Source: Lyophyllum atratum
Lineage: Eukaryota; Basidiomycota; Agaricomycetes; Agaricales; Lyophyllaceae
Assembly (NCBI GenBank): GCA_014905825.1
Contig: JACGCN010000019.1
Coordinates: 434,001 to 498,000 of the forward strand
DNA: 64,000 nt
Direction: 5' to 3'
Both the position numbers and the translations under genes were made by a program. Positions 34,390 through 46,989 of the stretch are shown here, one piece after another. The notes below the pieces were generated by a model. That model was not told the DNA's origin, did not search any database, and was given only the letters and a program-made list of their open reading frames with translations. The first letter of the stretch is position 1. Every line of letters begins with the position of its first letter.

Positions 34390-37060
34390 TGGGGTATCAA
34401 GCATTGCTAACCCAAGAATGGAAGCAATCCAAATTACGTAAATAATTACTTCCTCTTCCACTTGAATGGAGGAGTCGAGGACCCCGACTTCATCCCAATC
34501 TACTCGCCGAATAAAGCCTTCCAATTCTCCATAAATTCAACGATGCATGCCTTGAAAATAACAACCGATGCACTTCGATACTTCGGGTGACAGATCCGGG
34601 TCTATCGAGTAATCGCCTGGTTGAAGAATGCCTTGAACATGACTGGTTTCATTGCGGATGACGCACTCACTCACTCACTCACTCACCTTTCTGAGACACG
34701 GAAAGTTTAAGGACCGCTCAACATTGTAGACGGTGCTATCCTTCCGGATCCCCCCACAGTCATTCCGACGTTGGCATTGTTCACCAGCTCACCAGGTAAG
34801 CTTGAACTCATGTCTTTGCATCTCTGTTCTCTTTAACTCGACCACTACCAGTACATCTGTTGTCACTGATGCGCTAACTATACGGAAGCCCCCACCTACG
34901 CAACGGATCGTACGAAGCAACAACCCCCGACCCCTTCCCACTTCCCACAAAAGAGCACCAAAAGACCCACCCACCCCATCAGTGCGTACCCTCCCCTCCC
35001 TCCCCCTCCCACCCGCACCATGAAGAGAGAAGAAGTTCAACCCTGAGGCGAAGTTGATGACAAAACGTGAGATAGTATCTGAAACACACACATCGATCTC
35101 GAGTTTGACGTCCCGTTGAAATCGTGAGAGGCTAACATTCAATTACCAGTGCTTTCCGCGGGAGGGGACCGAGGTTACCAGTCCATTGGTTGTCACCGAT
35201 GCGCCAACACTGCGAAGCCCGCACTCAGGCAACAGATGGTACGAAGCAACAAGCCTCGGTTATGCACACTTTTTGAATGGAACCCGACTTCATACCAATT
35301 TACTCTCCGAAGTCCATGCATGTCTTGGAAATTACGAACATACACCCCTCGAGAATGCGCGTGGCCGATCCAGGACTATCTCGTACTCGCGATCGCCTGG
35401 TTGAAATATGCGAAAACGACCCCTCCTTCGGAATAGGAGGACCGCAAGTTATATAGTGATACAGGAAATCTTGTCGTGGTAACCTCGAGCAATCTAGTTA
35501 ACCTAGGCCATAAACGCGTCCAGGCATCTATACAAGACCTACCGCCGTAATCAAAGTCCTGAAGGAATGCGTCATTTACTGTAGGTTGCATTGCGGATGA
35601 TGCACTCACTCACTCACCTTACTGAGACACGAAAAGTTTATAAAGGACTGCTCAAGATTGTTGACGATGCTATCCTTTTCCCCACAGTCATTCCGAAGTT
35701 GGCTTTGTTCAGCAGCTCACCAGGTTAGCTTGAACCCATGTCTTTACATCTCCGTTCTCTTCAACTCACTACTACCAGTACAGACTGGGAAGCCCGCACT
35801 CAGGCAACACATCTTCCAAGCCCAGCTCAAAGTGTACCAAACTCGCCCGTATTCTTCACAGCTCAACCTTGCCCGCCATCCGACTTCCCACAAAGGCGCA
35901 GTCCGAGACCCAACCACCCCATCCGTGCGTAACCTCCTTCCCACCCACTCCCACCCGCACCATGAAGAGAGATGAAGTTCAATGAAGTTGATGACAATAC
36001 GTGAGACGATATCTGAAACCCACGCATCGATTTCGAGTTTGACGTCCCGTTGAAATCGTGTGGCTAACATCCAATTATCAGTGCTTTCTGCGGGAGGGGA
36101 CCAAGGTTACCAGTACATTGGTTGTCACCGATGCGCCAACACTGAGAAGCCCGCACCCAGGCAACAGATGGTACGAAGCAACAAGCCTCGGTTATGCAGA
36201 CTTTTTGAATGGAACCCGACTTCATCCCAATTTACTCTCCGAAGTCCATGCATGTCTTGGAAATTACGAGCATACATTCTTCGAGAATGCACGTGGCAGA
36301 TCCAGGACTATCTCGTACTCGCGATCGCCTGGTTGAAATATGCGAAAACGACCCCTCTTCGGAATAGGAGGACCGCAAGTTGTATAGTAATACAGGAAAT
36401 CTTGTCGCTACCTGTGGTGGTAACCGCGAGCAATCTAGTTAACCTAGGCCATAAACGCGTCCAGGCATCTATACAAGACCTACCGCCGTAATGAAAGTCC
36501 TGAAGGAATGCGTCATTTACTGTAGGTTTCATTGCGGATGATGCACTCACTCACTCACCTTACTGAGACACGAAAAGTTTATAAAGGACTGCTCAAGATT
36601 GTTGACGATGCTATCATTTTCCCCACAGTCATTCCCAAGTTGGCTTTGTTTAGCAGCTCACCAGGTTAGCTTGAACCCATGTCTTTACATCTCCGTTCTC
36701 TTCAACTCACTACTACCAGTACATTGGCTGTCACCGATGCGCCAACACTGGGAAGCCCACACCCAGGCAACAGATCTTCCAAGCCCAGCTCAAAGTGTAC
36801 CATTGAACTCGCCCGTATTCTTCCCAGCTCAACCTTGCCCGCCATCCGACTTCCCACAAAGGCGCAGTCCGAGACCCAACCTCCCCATCAGTGCGTAACC
36901 TCCTTCCCACCCGCGCCCACGCCTACCATGAAGAGAGACGAAGTTCAATGAAGTTGATGACAATACGTGAGACGATATCTGAAACCCACGCATCGATTTC
37001 GAGTTTGACGTCCCGTTGAAATCGTGAGGCTAACATTCAATTACCAGTGCTTTCCGCGGT
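34390..37060 (+). repeat. tandem array of about 0.93-0.94-kb units, roughly 2.7 copies
   Basis: The marker CTGAGACACGGAAAG/CTGAGACACGAAAAG recurs at 34691, 35622 and 36563, spacings of 931 and 941 bp. CACTCACTCACTCAC runs, an intron-like stretch (GTTAGCTTGAACCCATGTC…ACTACCAG) and a coding-like block recur with it. The first copy is the most diverged yet keeps an open frame there (HLNGGVEDPDFIPIYSPNKA, then STMHALKITTDALRYFG). In copies two and three the equivalent part is frame-shifted (HFLNGTRLHPNLLSEVHACL). The array therefore looks like an amplified exon-bearing gene fragment of unknown function. Confidence 0.8.
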
Positions 37061-37091
37061 CGGAATGTAGGCGGGGGGTTGGGGGGTCCTG

Positions 37092-37265
37092 TTGAAGGCG
37101 CTACGTCCTTCCAACTCTCACTCTCGCTCCCGCCAAAGTACAATATGGACGCAGGCGACTCAACTCGGGGGCGGCGGTCGTGAATTTGCCAGACACTGGT
37201 GCGCCAATGACACGTGGAGACTTCGTAGGTGCCAGGGTATGCAGCGGGGGGTAGTAGCGTTGTTG
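37092..37265 (+). pseudogene. relic D, copy 3
   Basis: Encodes LAPAKVQYGRRR and AAVVNLPDTGAPMTRGDFVGA, matching relic D at 28.5 and 44.7 kb. It directly follows the tandem array and has no gene A or SRD5A neighbour. Confidence 0.55.
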
Positions 37266-37531
37266 GTAGGATGACTGCCGAATACGTCCTTCATCCGCGG
37301 GATGCAACAGGGTCCTCGTGAAATAAATGACTTGAGACTTCGACTCGCTATGATCCTTGAGCTTGCATCAACCGAGTGCGCGGTTGGTGATCATAACGCG
37401 TCGCCCTCGATTGGACATGGATTCTGGCGAACGCCATAGAGCAGTGAGACTTGAGAGTCTACACGCAGCCGATCACGCGACACCAAACACGTCTCATCCT
37501 GTCACTCACCCATTGCCAACTTTGAGAGTCC

Positions 37532-40096
37532 TCATACAACACCACCAGACGAAATGGAATCCTCGTCTTCCTCGTCTTCATACTCCTCGTCTTCATACAC
37601 TGGTGGCACCCAAGATCCTGGCCTTGGAGCCGTCTCTCCTTCGGAAGTAGTCGCCAGGCTAGGGAATTCATTCGGCGGACGATAACGTCCATTCAGCAAA
37701 TCCGTGATGTGACGCATTTCGCGCCGCTTGGCCCCTTCACTAGGGTTCAGCTCCGCCATATCGAAGTCTATGATGCCCACGCAATCGCCATCCAGCGTCA
37801 GGTTCTCTGGTCGAATATCGCGGTGGCGCACACCAGCGTCATGAATGTCACCCAGGACACGAAGGTATGCCTCCCTAGACAGAAAACGGAAGTTCAGACT
37901 GGAGACGACGGGATCGTGTATCCACGATACACCCACCTGGCTGATTTCGAAATGGTTGTCCCGTAGCTTCGGTCGTCGGGCAGGAGAGACTTGAGGGCTG
38001 TACCAACATGGCTCATAACAAGCGCCATGGTATCTGTCTCGATGTCCTCAAACAATCCGTACACGAATGGTATGCCCTTGACTCCCCGCGTTGCAAGGTG
38101 CTCGTAGATGGTATACTCATGTCGTAGGCGCTCCTTTTGTGCAGACTTGAAGGATAGCTTGACAACGACGTCGACGCATCGAACTTCTCCGTCCGCGGCA
38201 AGGAGTCGGAGGGTAGCACCATGAGCGACGCCAGTCGCACCACCCGCAATTCTCGAAGTGAAAACGATCGAAAAGTGCTCCTCGGGTCCATAGGTGTCCT
38301 TCTGGATGCTGTGCGTGCGCAAGAAAGATGCTGGGGCCGGGGAGTTGTAGACGCCGTAGCGTAGCTCGAGTAACATTAAAGGCCGTCCTCGAGCGTTTTG
38401 TTTTACAATCTATGAGGAGAGTCAGTGCGTGGATGAAGAAGAAGATGTAACTCAATACCTCCTGGTTCCTCATCCGCTCCTCCGCCTCGCTCCGCTCCTT
38501 CAAAGCCATCGCCCTCGTCTTGTACCGTTTGTTCGGAGCCGAAGCACCAGTTCCCCGCCGCCTTTTTTGACCGCCTAATGGAGGCGATTCATCCTGTTGA
38601 CGCTCAAGCTCCGTACGATCCATCACATCTTTCACAATCGATATGAAAAGCCCCATATGGATCTTCCCGTAGCCCGGGTTCTTGCACTCGGGCACTCGGA
38701 TAAGCTCGGACAGGAAAAGTGTCTGGCTGGAGCGGTGGCGAAAGCCGATCCTTTCGAAATTTCCACAGTAGAAAACGGTGTATGTCGTGTTTTGCTCCAC
38801 GGACCGAGCCCAGGCCTGTCGAAATGGATGTCAGTACGCGATTCTATGACCGTGGAAAGATTCGCGAGATACCCTCTGTAAGAAAGAGCTGGCCATTTCA
38901 CTTGCAGTTGTTTTGGTTGAAGTTATAGTCCGCGCCGGCACAGTAACCTTCGGCCATGAGACCCCAGTATTCCTCGGCGGCTCCCCTGCTTCTCCTGCAT
39001 TCGCCGAAGATCCCTTCGCATTCCCTTTTCTTGTGGCGATAGGTCTGCGCAAACGGGAACTCCTTCGAAGCGGGATAAGTTCCTTCTCTGGGGTGGGCAC
39101 CTTGCCACCTTGAGCCGATTTCGTGGCGATGGTGGAAAGAGTCCGGTTTGCGACTGGGAGATTGGAAAGCGACGATACTGATACTCCCCACCCCGTCATG
39201 GATGCATCCGCAGTATTGAAATGGATATTCGGCGGCGCTGCGTACCCCTTCGTGCCGCATACTTGGTATGGGAAGCTGTCTGCCCAAGCAGCGACTTCCA
39301 TCCCCTCGAGAACATCTTCCGCCTCTTTCGAGATGGCAAATACTTCCCAATACGCTAAGCCATTATACTTCTGTTTTACGATGCGCAACGTCTCGCGCGT
39401 CCGTTCATCCATATACCCTTGCAGCTTCTCTTCACCGCGTTTACCCCCGATAAACATAAGACCATAGTTTTGACTGAACGCGTCAAGTTCCCCCGCGTTA
39501 GCCGGCCCGGTGCAACCCCAGATCATTACACTCTCCCAGCCATTTGCACGTGGATGGAGCAGAAACATGGAGGAGACAACGCTAGAATATAGTCCGGTGG
39601 TCTCTTGGTATGCCTCAGCTAGGGATTGTGCATCTTTTATTCGCACCCTGGACGGGTACCGAGAACGAAACTGCTGTGACGGAAACGAGTCTCTGGGACG
39701 GTGAGATGAAATAGGCACCTTTCGGGCGATGAGCGACTGCGACGTGACGTTCACGGCTCGGGAGATGTCCGTCGCCAATGGAATAACTTGAACCCTCTTC
39801 AGCAAAAGTTTTCCGTCCAGATGTTTGTCGTAGAAGACTGAGGGTGCGGTGAGACTGGGGCATACCCTTGGATCGTCAGGGTCCAGATCCGGAGACTGCA
39901 GTGGAGGATTCCACTGCATCAAGAGGGTAAGTTCGTGGTTTATATAGTCTATTCCCACGCGCTGCATGATAATTTTGCCACGCAAGCTGCGAAAAGATAA
40001 TGGAATGCAGACGGTGGACCTGGGTAGTGGTTGGAACTTGGACTGGCGCTGGGACGATTCAAGCTCATTGTTCTGATTCAACCTTTCAACATTCAT
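37532..40096 (-). CDS. FunK1-type fungal protein kinase-like protein
   Basis: Four exons on the minus strand, 38873-40096, 38459-38815, 37937-38409 and 37532-37874, with introns of 57, 49 and 62 nt, give an exact 798-residue frame. The N-terminal half has no named motif beyond the usual FunK1 extension (VYFYDK-like block VFYDKHLDGKLLL, IWGCTGPANAGELDAFSQ). The kinase-like half shows VVKLSF with the ATP-binding Lys near residue 611, and VRHRDIRPENLTLD near 700 (HRD with Asn). It also has IIDFDMAEL with DFD in place of DFG, as is usual in FunK1. An acidic tail ends it. FunK1 genes are expanded in agarics; substrate unknown. It lies 158 bp downstream of a second, degenerate FunK1-like gene on the same strand. 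Confidence 0.85.
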
Positions 40097-40254
40097 CTGT
40101 CACGTGTTTGAGTTCTGCACAGCCAACATGTGACTCATGGGCGTGATGGCGAATCGCGACGCGACATGAATCAGTACCTAAATTAAAATAAGAGTGCATA
40201 GTACATACTAATGAATGTCCTAGATATTAGCATTACTGTATCAGACTCCGAAAT

Positions 40255-42452
40255 CTACTCCATTCGACGTGATAAAACTGCGGTACTAGACTTTGTCTCG
40301 GAGTCGAAGAGTCTGGGTCTTTGAGTGATGTGGGAATCATCCTCCGACTCCTCGTCCGAGGGATCACCACTCTCTGCTTCCGTCAACTGGTGCTTTAGAG
40401 GATTCCTCAGAAGCCTCTCAAGGGCTTTGAGTTCCTCCTCTTTTTTCCACGCCTCTGCCGTCTTATAGACGCTCCCGAGACTGACGAAGTAGATGGGGCT
40501 GCGACCATTCCGTCTCAAATTTTCCGGGAGGATAAGTATATCATGAAGCGCAAGTTTTCCATAGCAGTAGTTATGAGTGTGGAATTGCTTGAGCGCTTCC
40601 AAGGTATCCTGCCTATAGCCAATGTGAGAAAAGGGCTTAAACAAATAGGCAGTTAACTTGAACGCACACCGTGGATTCAGGAAAACGCTTTTCACTCTTC
40701 CACCAATCCTCCAGCGACTCACTGCCAACGTCTTCAATGACGAGGCATGCGTAAGGAGCCTTGATGATCGGATTACCCTCCGTATTAGCGTGAATGAAAA
40801 GCCCTATGAGTTGTGGAATGCACGTCACGCCTGCCTTTGCCAGGTCGCGATACGCCTGATCTTCATTTCGAAGTCTTGCCAATTCCGTGTCTCTAGTCTT
40901 GCACTTGACCACGACCAATTTCGAGTAGTGTCCACGAATTCCGGGGAACACGCGCCCGGAGATACTGAGAGTCCCTTTAGATGTATAGTGCTGGGGTGAA
41001 ATACTGATAGAGACGACTGGACTTTCTAACGTAAAGTCCGTCGCTCCAACAGTGACTGAAGGAGAGCGGAAATAAGGTGATCTGGGACAAAAGGAGAGTA
41101 TTGGACATTTTTTATTCTCTGTGGAGGTCAAAATGAGCCACTGCCGGGTCCGCGCTTCTGTTATGAAATTCTACGGAGCTATCAGTCTAGTAGACGGCAG
41201 TTTGGAGTCATGGTGAGACATTTACCTTCGGAGAAAGCTCGGGCCCCTTAGATGGACACGGTTCGTACCATGTAGGAGGGTGCCCATGCTTCATCTGAGC
41301 AGATCGCTCTTTCGCGTCGCGAAGCATCGCAATGAAGAGCCCTGTGATCAGCCTGCCGTGACCTGGAGCATCAGTCTGGACGATGTCAGAAACGTATAGT
41401 GTCTTGTTTTTTCTGTCACGCTTGAAATAGACTTCGGAATGTCCGGAGTGTAGACATGCGAAGGTAGTGTCATGCTTCACCATCTCAGCAATGACCTAGT
41501 ATGCTTCCGTCAGTAGATGCAGTCGGACGTGACTAACGAACACAAGGTAAAGCCTTACTTGCTGCACCATGTGAGACGCATGCACCCTGTCCACCTTATC
41601 GATAGGATGTGAAGGCGGCGGAGGCATCACCGGTGGAGAGACAACGCTTTGGCTCGCGTCAGGCCCCATCTTCGACCACGTCTTCAGGACTCCGCCCGAC
41701 TTGGCAGGATGATCGATCGCGCAGAAGTTTCCCATTTGGCACCCTTCCCATGGAAACTCACTCATGGTGGCGTGTTCTAGGATCGCTTCGAAGACCTCGA
41801 TGCTGCCGGCCCGCATGTTCTTGAACTCCCATACACCAATAACCGGGAAGTCTTTTGGTACATCGAGGTACTCCATCGGAAGAGATGACGCGGGGGATGT
41901 ATCGGATATCTCTAAGAAGCCATCCGCAATCGCGTGGTTTTCGTTTTCTTCTTTCCCGTGTATTGTTTGCCATCGAAGATGAACACTAGACCACACAGGG
42001 AGTTGAAATTCCAGAGTGGAGGCGACGATAGAACAATGCCTTGTCACGGTCCTCGAGTAGATTTCTTCGACGGATTTCTCATTCAGAATTCTCTGCAACA
42101 GGGCCTGTTCAACGCTACGTTCTCGGAGTCCATGATCCGGGAAACACGTGCCGGCCGTTGGAGGAAGGGGAAATTGGTGGATATATTTGGTTAAAGCATC
42201 CTCGGCGACGGCTTTGAGGTCGGCGAGAAATGCCGGTAGATAGACGACCCGGTCGATCCTAAGATGCTTCTCAAGATGGCGGTCAAAAGAAGCGGGAAGC
42301 CTGGTGCTGCGGGATGGTGTATGGTCCTTATCCCTCGTGAGAGTTGGCATAGAGTATTCAAAGTAATCTCGAACTAGGGTGGTTTCTTGGAAGTTGTCGC
42401 CTGGGAAGTCCTGGGAAAGGGAAAATCCCAGGTCATCGTCGATGGAGCTCAT
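40255..42452 (-). CDS. FunK1-like probable pseudokinase
   Basis: Four exons, 41559-42452, 41226-41495, 40670-41170 and 40255-40608, with introns of 63, 55 and 61 nt, give an exact 672-residue frame. The family extension is seen (DRVVYLPAFLADLKAVAEDAL, VIGVWEFKNMRAGSIEVFEAI, YFKRDRKNKTLYVSDIV, GRLITGLFIAMLRDAKER). In the kinase half the Lys (LVVVKCKTRDTE) and LVIEDVGSESL are kept. The catalytic loop, however, reads YCYGKLALHDILIL with no HRD Asp, and the DFG position reads YFVSLGSV. The gene thus keeps the fold and reading frame but probably not catalysis. It is head-to-tail with the FunK1 gene at 37.5-40.1 kb. Confidence 0.8.
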
Positions 42453-44347
42453 ACCGTGTGTGCGGAGTAGAGAAGGGAACAGTGGGATGCTATTAGATGA
42501 CGAGGACGCTCACATCCCCTCGAACTTTTATATGAAGAGCGCACCTAGGAAGAGAACAAATACGTCTGAACAATAGTGGGCAGATGGAAATAAAAGAAAG
42601 TATAATTGCAGTCCTTGACTACCGATTCTCGAATGCAGTGACCTCCGGGCGTCCTAGTCAGAGGGATGTAGCATTGTGGGTCCATGCAGGCGTCAGGAGG
42701 CTATTGTGTGCTGACGAACCTGTCATAACTTGGACCCACGACCGAGTTTGGAACAAGAGTTTTCATCAATCTTGTTGTATTCGCAAGGACCGCCATTCTA
42801 AAAATACTTGAGGATAAATCGATGGCTTGGATGTCTTTTTGGCTCGAGATTATTTGGGGGGAGTCGAAGAATACTTGGATTGGTCAATGTTACACTGGTG
42901 CGAAGTGGATGGACCTCAGAAAAAGTGAGCGCAGTATGTGATCATGACGAGCAAGGGACTTACTCGGTATTCAAGCATCTCAACGACACGGACCCACATC
43001 AATCATGGTTACCACGGACCCACATCAACCATAGTAACCATCGCGTCCGACATCTTCGAAAAGCTCATCCATAAGTAAGTACATTCCGGAAAACACAATG
43101 TCGCTTCCAGCAACAGAAGCTCTTCACGATGCAGAGGCTGTATCGACTAGAACAAAAACATCAGTACAATTACACTCTTCAAGTTCACATCGAATCTGAG
43201 AAGGGTTGCGAACAAGGCTTTTCATGGATCCGCAGAGACGCATCATGTCAGATCGCACTCTTATTATATCAGTCGTCCTAAGTTTTCAGCTGCCTTATAT
43301 TCTTGCAACTAAGAGATGGCTTGACGTAGGAAAATCATCGAGTGTTGTACATGCAATACACCAGCTGTACGAAATACACGTTCTGAAGCCGTTCCAGTAA
43401 GTTCCACGATGTACGACTATAGTCATGCAGCTCACCCGAACTGTTCGACTATGGTCCCAGATTTGTCCAGCGTTATAATAGAAAAGTGAGCACCGGAGCT
43501 AATTCGTGCGTATTGTTGGTGTACACCGTGTAACAGAGTTCGCTAGACGTTTTGGTGGGTAAATGAGAGGCGTTTAATGGCACAACTATAGGCCTGGATC
43601 GTGCTGGGATCGTGGCCGACCGTCTGAGAGATGGTCAAGTCACATGATTCATATAATTGTTGGGCGACGGGCGTTGTCACCTGCGTCCAGCTGCGTCAGT
43701 CCTTCTTCCTCTCAGCGTCAGGCTTCCTTTTGCTTAACGCGTCCTGCTGTTCTTGAGTACAAGCCACCACGCCAAGTCGTGGCATAATCTAAGAATTTAC
43801 TGCAGGAAAAACAGGTACAGTGTCGACCCAACGTCTCCCTCTACTGAAGTCCTGGGCAGTGGGAAGGTCGTCGAAGCCAAACCAACACAAAAGCATACCT
43901 TAGTTCTCGAGACATGATGGATACGCGGGATGATTTCATGCTGCACGTTTCAATTCTATGGTCGTACGAGCGGGGACCGCATCGTGGTGACTGATACAGC
44001 CAGCGAGTCTCTGACGTCATACTTGAATAGTTATGGGATAGTGTTCGCATCATATCATCAGGTACATTTCCTCCGAGCCTTACCGACCTTTCTCTTTGCA
44101 GTATTCGGCACAGTGATCTAAATCGACATCGCCCGATTGAATGTTACCCTCTTCCAGCCCATCCCTCAACGACACCATCCTGACCATCGAGACGTCGGAG
44201 AAGATGTGCCGCTACCATTCCAAGAGGAGGCCAACCACGAGACTAATTCGGTGCTCGCTGTAGAGCCCTTGATCGGGTCGTCGGGGCCTTGCCCCAGTCA
44301 GCCTCGGAGGTGGTGTTGGAGCCTAGGATAGAGGAAGAGGAAGTGAA
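42453..44347. other. intergenic, about 1.9 kb, no gene seen
   Basis: Contains scattered short frames only. The stretch directly after 42453 holds the promoter of the pseudokinase; no clear element was identified. Confidence 0.4.
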
Positions 44348-44815
44348 ATGAAGACCATGACGAACTTGGTAAGACTCGGAGGTGGCGCCACCAAAGTAAA
44401 TGCTGAGAATGGGTCGCCATGGCTGCGGCGACATTGTTGCGGCCTGCTGCTTGCTTGCGTTCTCCACGATGGCGCTTATGGCTCCCTAGGACATATCAAA
44501 AAATTCCTGGTCACTCCTCTTGAACTCGAACCAGAACACAAAAAAAGAACATCTCCCAAGAACAATGAGTATGTCCTCGCCCTCAGGACACAGTGCCAGG
44601 GGAACCGCATCCGTTGGAATATATACAGCCGCGTGTTTCCCGAACCGCTCTCGCTCCCGTCCAACTTGAAGTACAATATGCCGAGCGCGGAGCCGTCTCG
44701 GGGCAGGATACAGGGAACTCGGAAGGCGGCGGTTGTGAGTTTGCCAGACACTGGTGCGCCGATGACACGTAGAGACGTGCTAGGGTATGCGGCGGGGGTA
44801 GTAGCACGTCCTTAA
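44348..44815 (+). pseudogene. relic D, copy 2 (longest frame), convergent to gene A copy 2
   Basis: A 155-codon frame includes KNNEYVLALRTQCQGNRIRW, NIYSRVFPEPLSLP, KYNMPSAEPSRGR and VVSLPDTGAPMTRRDVLGYA. It lacks a plausible start and probably represents the last exon(s) of a gene, or a relic. The peptide family is shared with 28.5 and 37.1 kb. It ends 77 bp before the stop codon of gene A copy 2 on the opposite strand. Confidence 0.5.
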
Positions 44816-44892
44816 GATGATCGGTACCCACTCCTACCGACTACCTGCTTTATCCCCTACTTCGCAAGTCAGCTCCCATCCCCCCCGAAAAG

Positions 44893-46000
44893 TCAACAAC
44901 ACACACCTTCTAACAAATAAGCCAACGTCCCCTTGTCTTTCCATTTCCCAAGTGGCTTATCCACGTCTATTGAGAACGGCTGAACCACACCCCGCCCGAG
45001 CCTTTTGAGTAATTGACCCTCTTCCGGCACGGGGAGATACATGTCGTATCCAGAGACGACTGGTTGGATGGGCTCGAGGATCTTCAGAACGCGTATGACG
45101 AGCGACCTGGTGCCCGCGTGTTCCGGCTCCGTCGAGCGTTCGAATCTTACGAGGATGCGTCCTACGTGCCCCATAAGTAACTTACGAAAATCGGAAAAGG
45201 AATGTAATAAGCGTACCGGAATACGGCCTCCCACCTCCGTTCTTCCGTCGTTCCCTAAACAACGAGTCCGCAAGGTACCCAAGGCCAATCGCATGCGGCG
45301 TATACATGCGCACCGTATCACTCAGCGCGACGTCGAGCTTAAACGGCTGCTCCAAATAATGAACACTCGGCCCATCAATACTCGACCTACAATGCCCCTT
45401 CCACCCCTCCCTCACCCCCCGCATGAACTCCGGATCCACCAGGCCGTCGTGGATGAGCTGCGTCAGAAACGGCTCGTAGAAAGGCTGCTTGAGCATCATC
45501 AAATCAATCGCCCACGGCTCCCCGTACTTCCCCTTCAAGTCCTTTCCCTCCGCGAACAGCCCCGGGTCGTCACGCGGCGTGAGGCGGAAGCGGATCTGCG
45601 CTGTAGTCCTTGGGAGGCTGGGGTCATGATGGTAATACAGGAACCCGCGCGAATCCGGGGGGAAGGCGGCGCGGTTGTGCCGGGCGGAGAGGTAGTAGAA
45701 GATGCTGGCGCTGTGGGAGGCGACCCAGACGCGGGACATGGTGTGGTTGGAGAGGTCCATGAAGTCGGTGGGGTGGAGGTGGGAGGGGTGGAGGGTGTGG
45801 ATGGAGGGGACGAGGGCTGAGGGGGGGCGGGGGTTGCGGCGCCAGTAGCGGTGGGAGGTGGGGGTGGGGGTTGGGGGGGTGGATGGGGGTGGACATGAGA
45901 TGTTTCGGGGATGGGGAAGGGAGGGGGTGGGTGGACACGAAACGTGTCTTGGACGCGCTATCGGCCAGCGGACGCGTGGAATGGAACGGGAAAGCATCAC
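44893..46000 (-). CDS. orphan gene A, copy 2 (conserved unknown protein)
   Basis: Exons 45217-46000 and 44893-45161, joined across a 55-nt intron with a GTACGC donor and GTAG acceptor, give 350 residues. The start is at 46000 or the next codon, 45997. Blocks shared with copy 1 are MSRVWVASHSA, RGFLYYHHDPSLPRTTAQIR, FRLTPRDDPGLF, PWAIDLMMLKQPFY, VHYLEQPFKLDVA, RILVRFERSTEPEHAGTRSL, GYDMYLPVPEEGQLLK. Near the end GTGTGTG could be a further donor, so the last residues are uncertain. The start codon faces that of the SRD5A-like gene with 78 bp between, so the two probably share a promoter. Function unknown. Confidence 0.75.
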
Positions 46001-46078
46001 TGGAGAGGTGATGGTGGATGGAAAGGGGACAGCTGGAAACGAATCACGGCAACGACCGCCTCGCTAACTTGGACCACC

Positions 46079-46962
46079 ATGTTGTCCCCCGACCAGGTGC
46101 TGTATGTCTACTTTGTGGCGCGCAAATACTTTACGCTCTCCGCTGTTGCAGGCTTCTTCGCGACCTTCTTCATCGATGCCCCCTTCGGCCGATTCACCCC
46201 GTCCGGCGACAGCATCTTCCTCGTCGATGGTAAGCACGCGTCTATCTTCCGCCTTCCCTCTCCAACGCTTCTCTCCCAGGATAAAATCATGGATCATAAT
46301 GGAACTCGTCTCCCCCCTCGTCTTCCTCTACACCTTCCTCACCTCCCCAGTCTGGGCCTCTCGTCGCCTTCAACCTCGTCAACGGCGCCCTCATGGGCGC
46401 CGGCATCTCCGCCCCCACCGCTCAAGCCTTCCTCGGCCCCTCCCTCCTCTCCCGCCCCACCTTCGTCCTGGGCGTGGTGCTGTGGGCGGTAGGCTTCGCG
46501 GGGAACATCTACCACGACGAGATTCTCCTCGACATCCGGCGTAAGGCCCAGACCAAGAACAAAGCGGGAGGGGGGGAGCACTACGCCATCCCCCACGGCG
46601 GGCTGTTCGAATATGTGTCATTCCCTAACTACTTGTTCGAATGGATCGAGTGGACGGGGTTCGCGCTCGCTGCTGCGCCTCTCCCCTTCTCACCCGCCGC
46701 CCTGCCCTCCCTTCTTGCCCCTTCCTCCCTCCTCGCCCTCCTCAGCCCATCCACCTGGACTTCCCTGGCGACGATCTTGTATTGGCATGTAACGGCCCCG
46801 GCACAGGCGTTCGCGCCGGCGCTTAAGCCACCGCATATTTTCCTCATCGCGGAGGTGTTGCTTATGCTTCCGAGAGCTGTACGTGGGCACGGGTGGTACC
46901 ACCTCCGCTTTGGGGGGGCGTACCCGGCTGAGCGGAAGGCTGTGGTACCGTTTTTGATTTGA
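46079..46962 (+). pseudogene. steroid 5-alpha-reductase-like gene, probably disabled
   Basis: Exon 1 (46079-46229) encodes MLSPDQVLYVYFVARKYF, then FIDAPFGRFTPSGDSIFLVD, the family N-terminus. After an intron (GTAAGC…CTCCCAG, 46230-46279) come WIIMELVSPLVFLYTFLTSP, then directly LVAFNLVNGALMGAGIS in another frame. From there the C-terminal half is open to 46962, with NIYHDEILLDIRR, HYAIPHGGLFEYVSFPNYLF, EWIEWTGFAL, AEVLLMLPRA, GWYHLRFG and YPAERKAVVPFLI. Exon 2 is one base out of phase with exon 1, and about 40 residues normally between the second and third blocks are absent. The family reduces a C=C bond in steroid or polyprenol-type lipids in ER membranes. Confidence 0.75.
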
Positions 46963-46989
46963 GGTGCTTGGTGTTTACTTGGATTGGGG

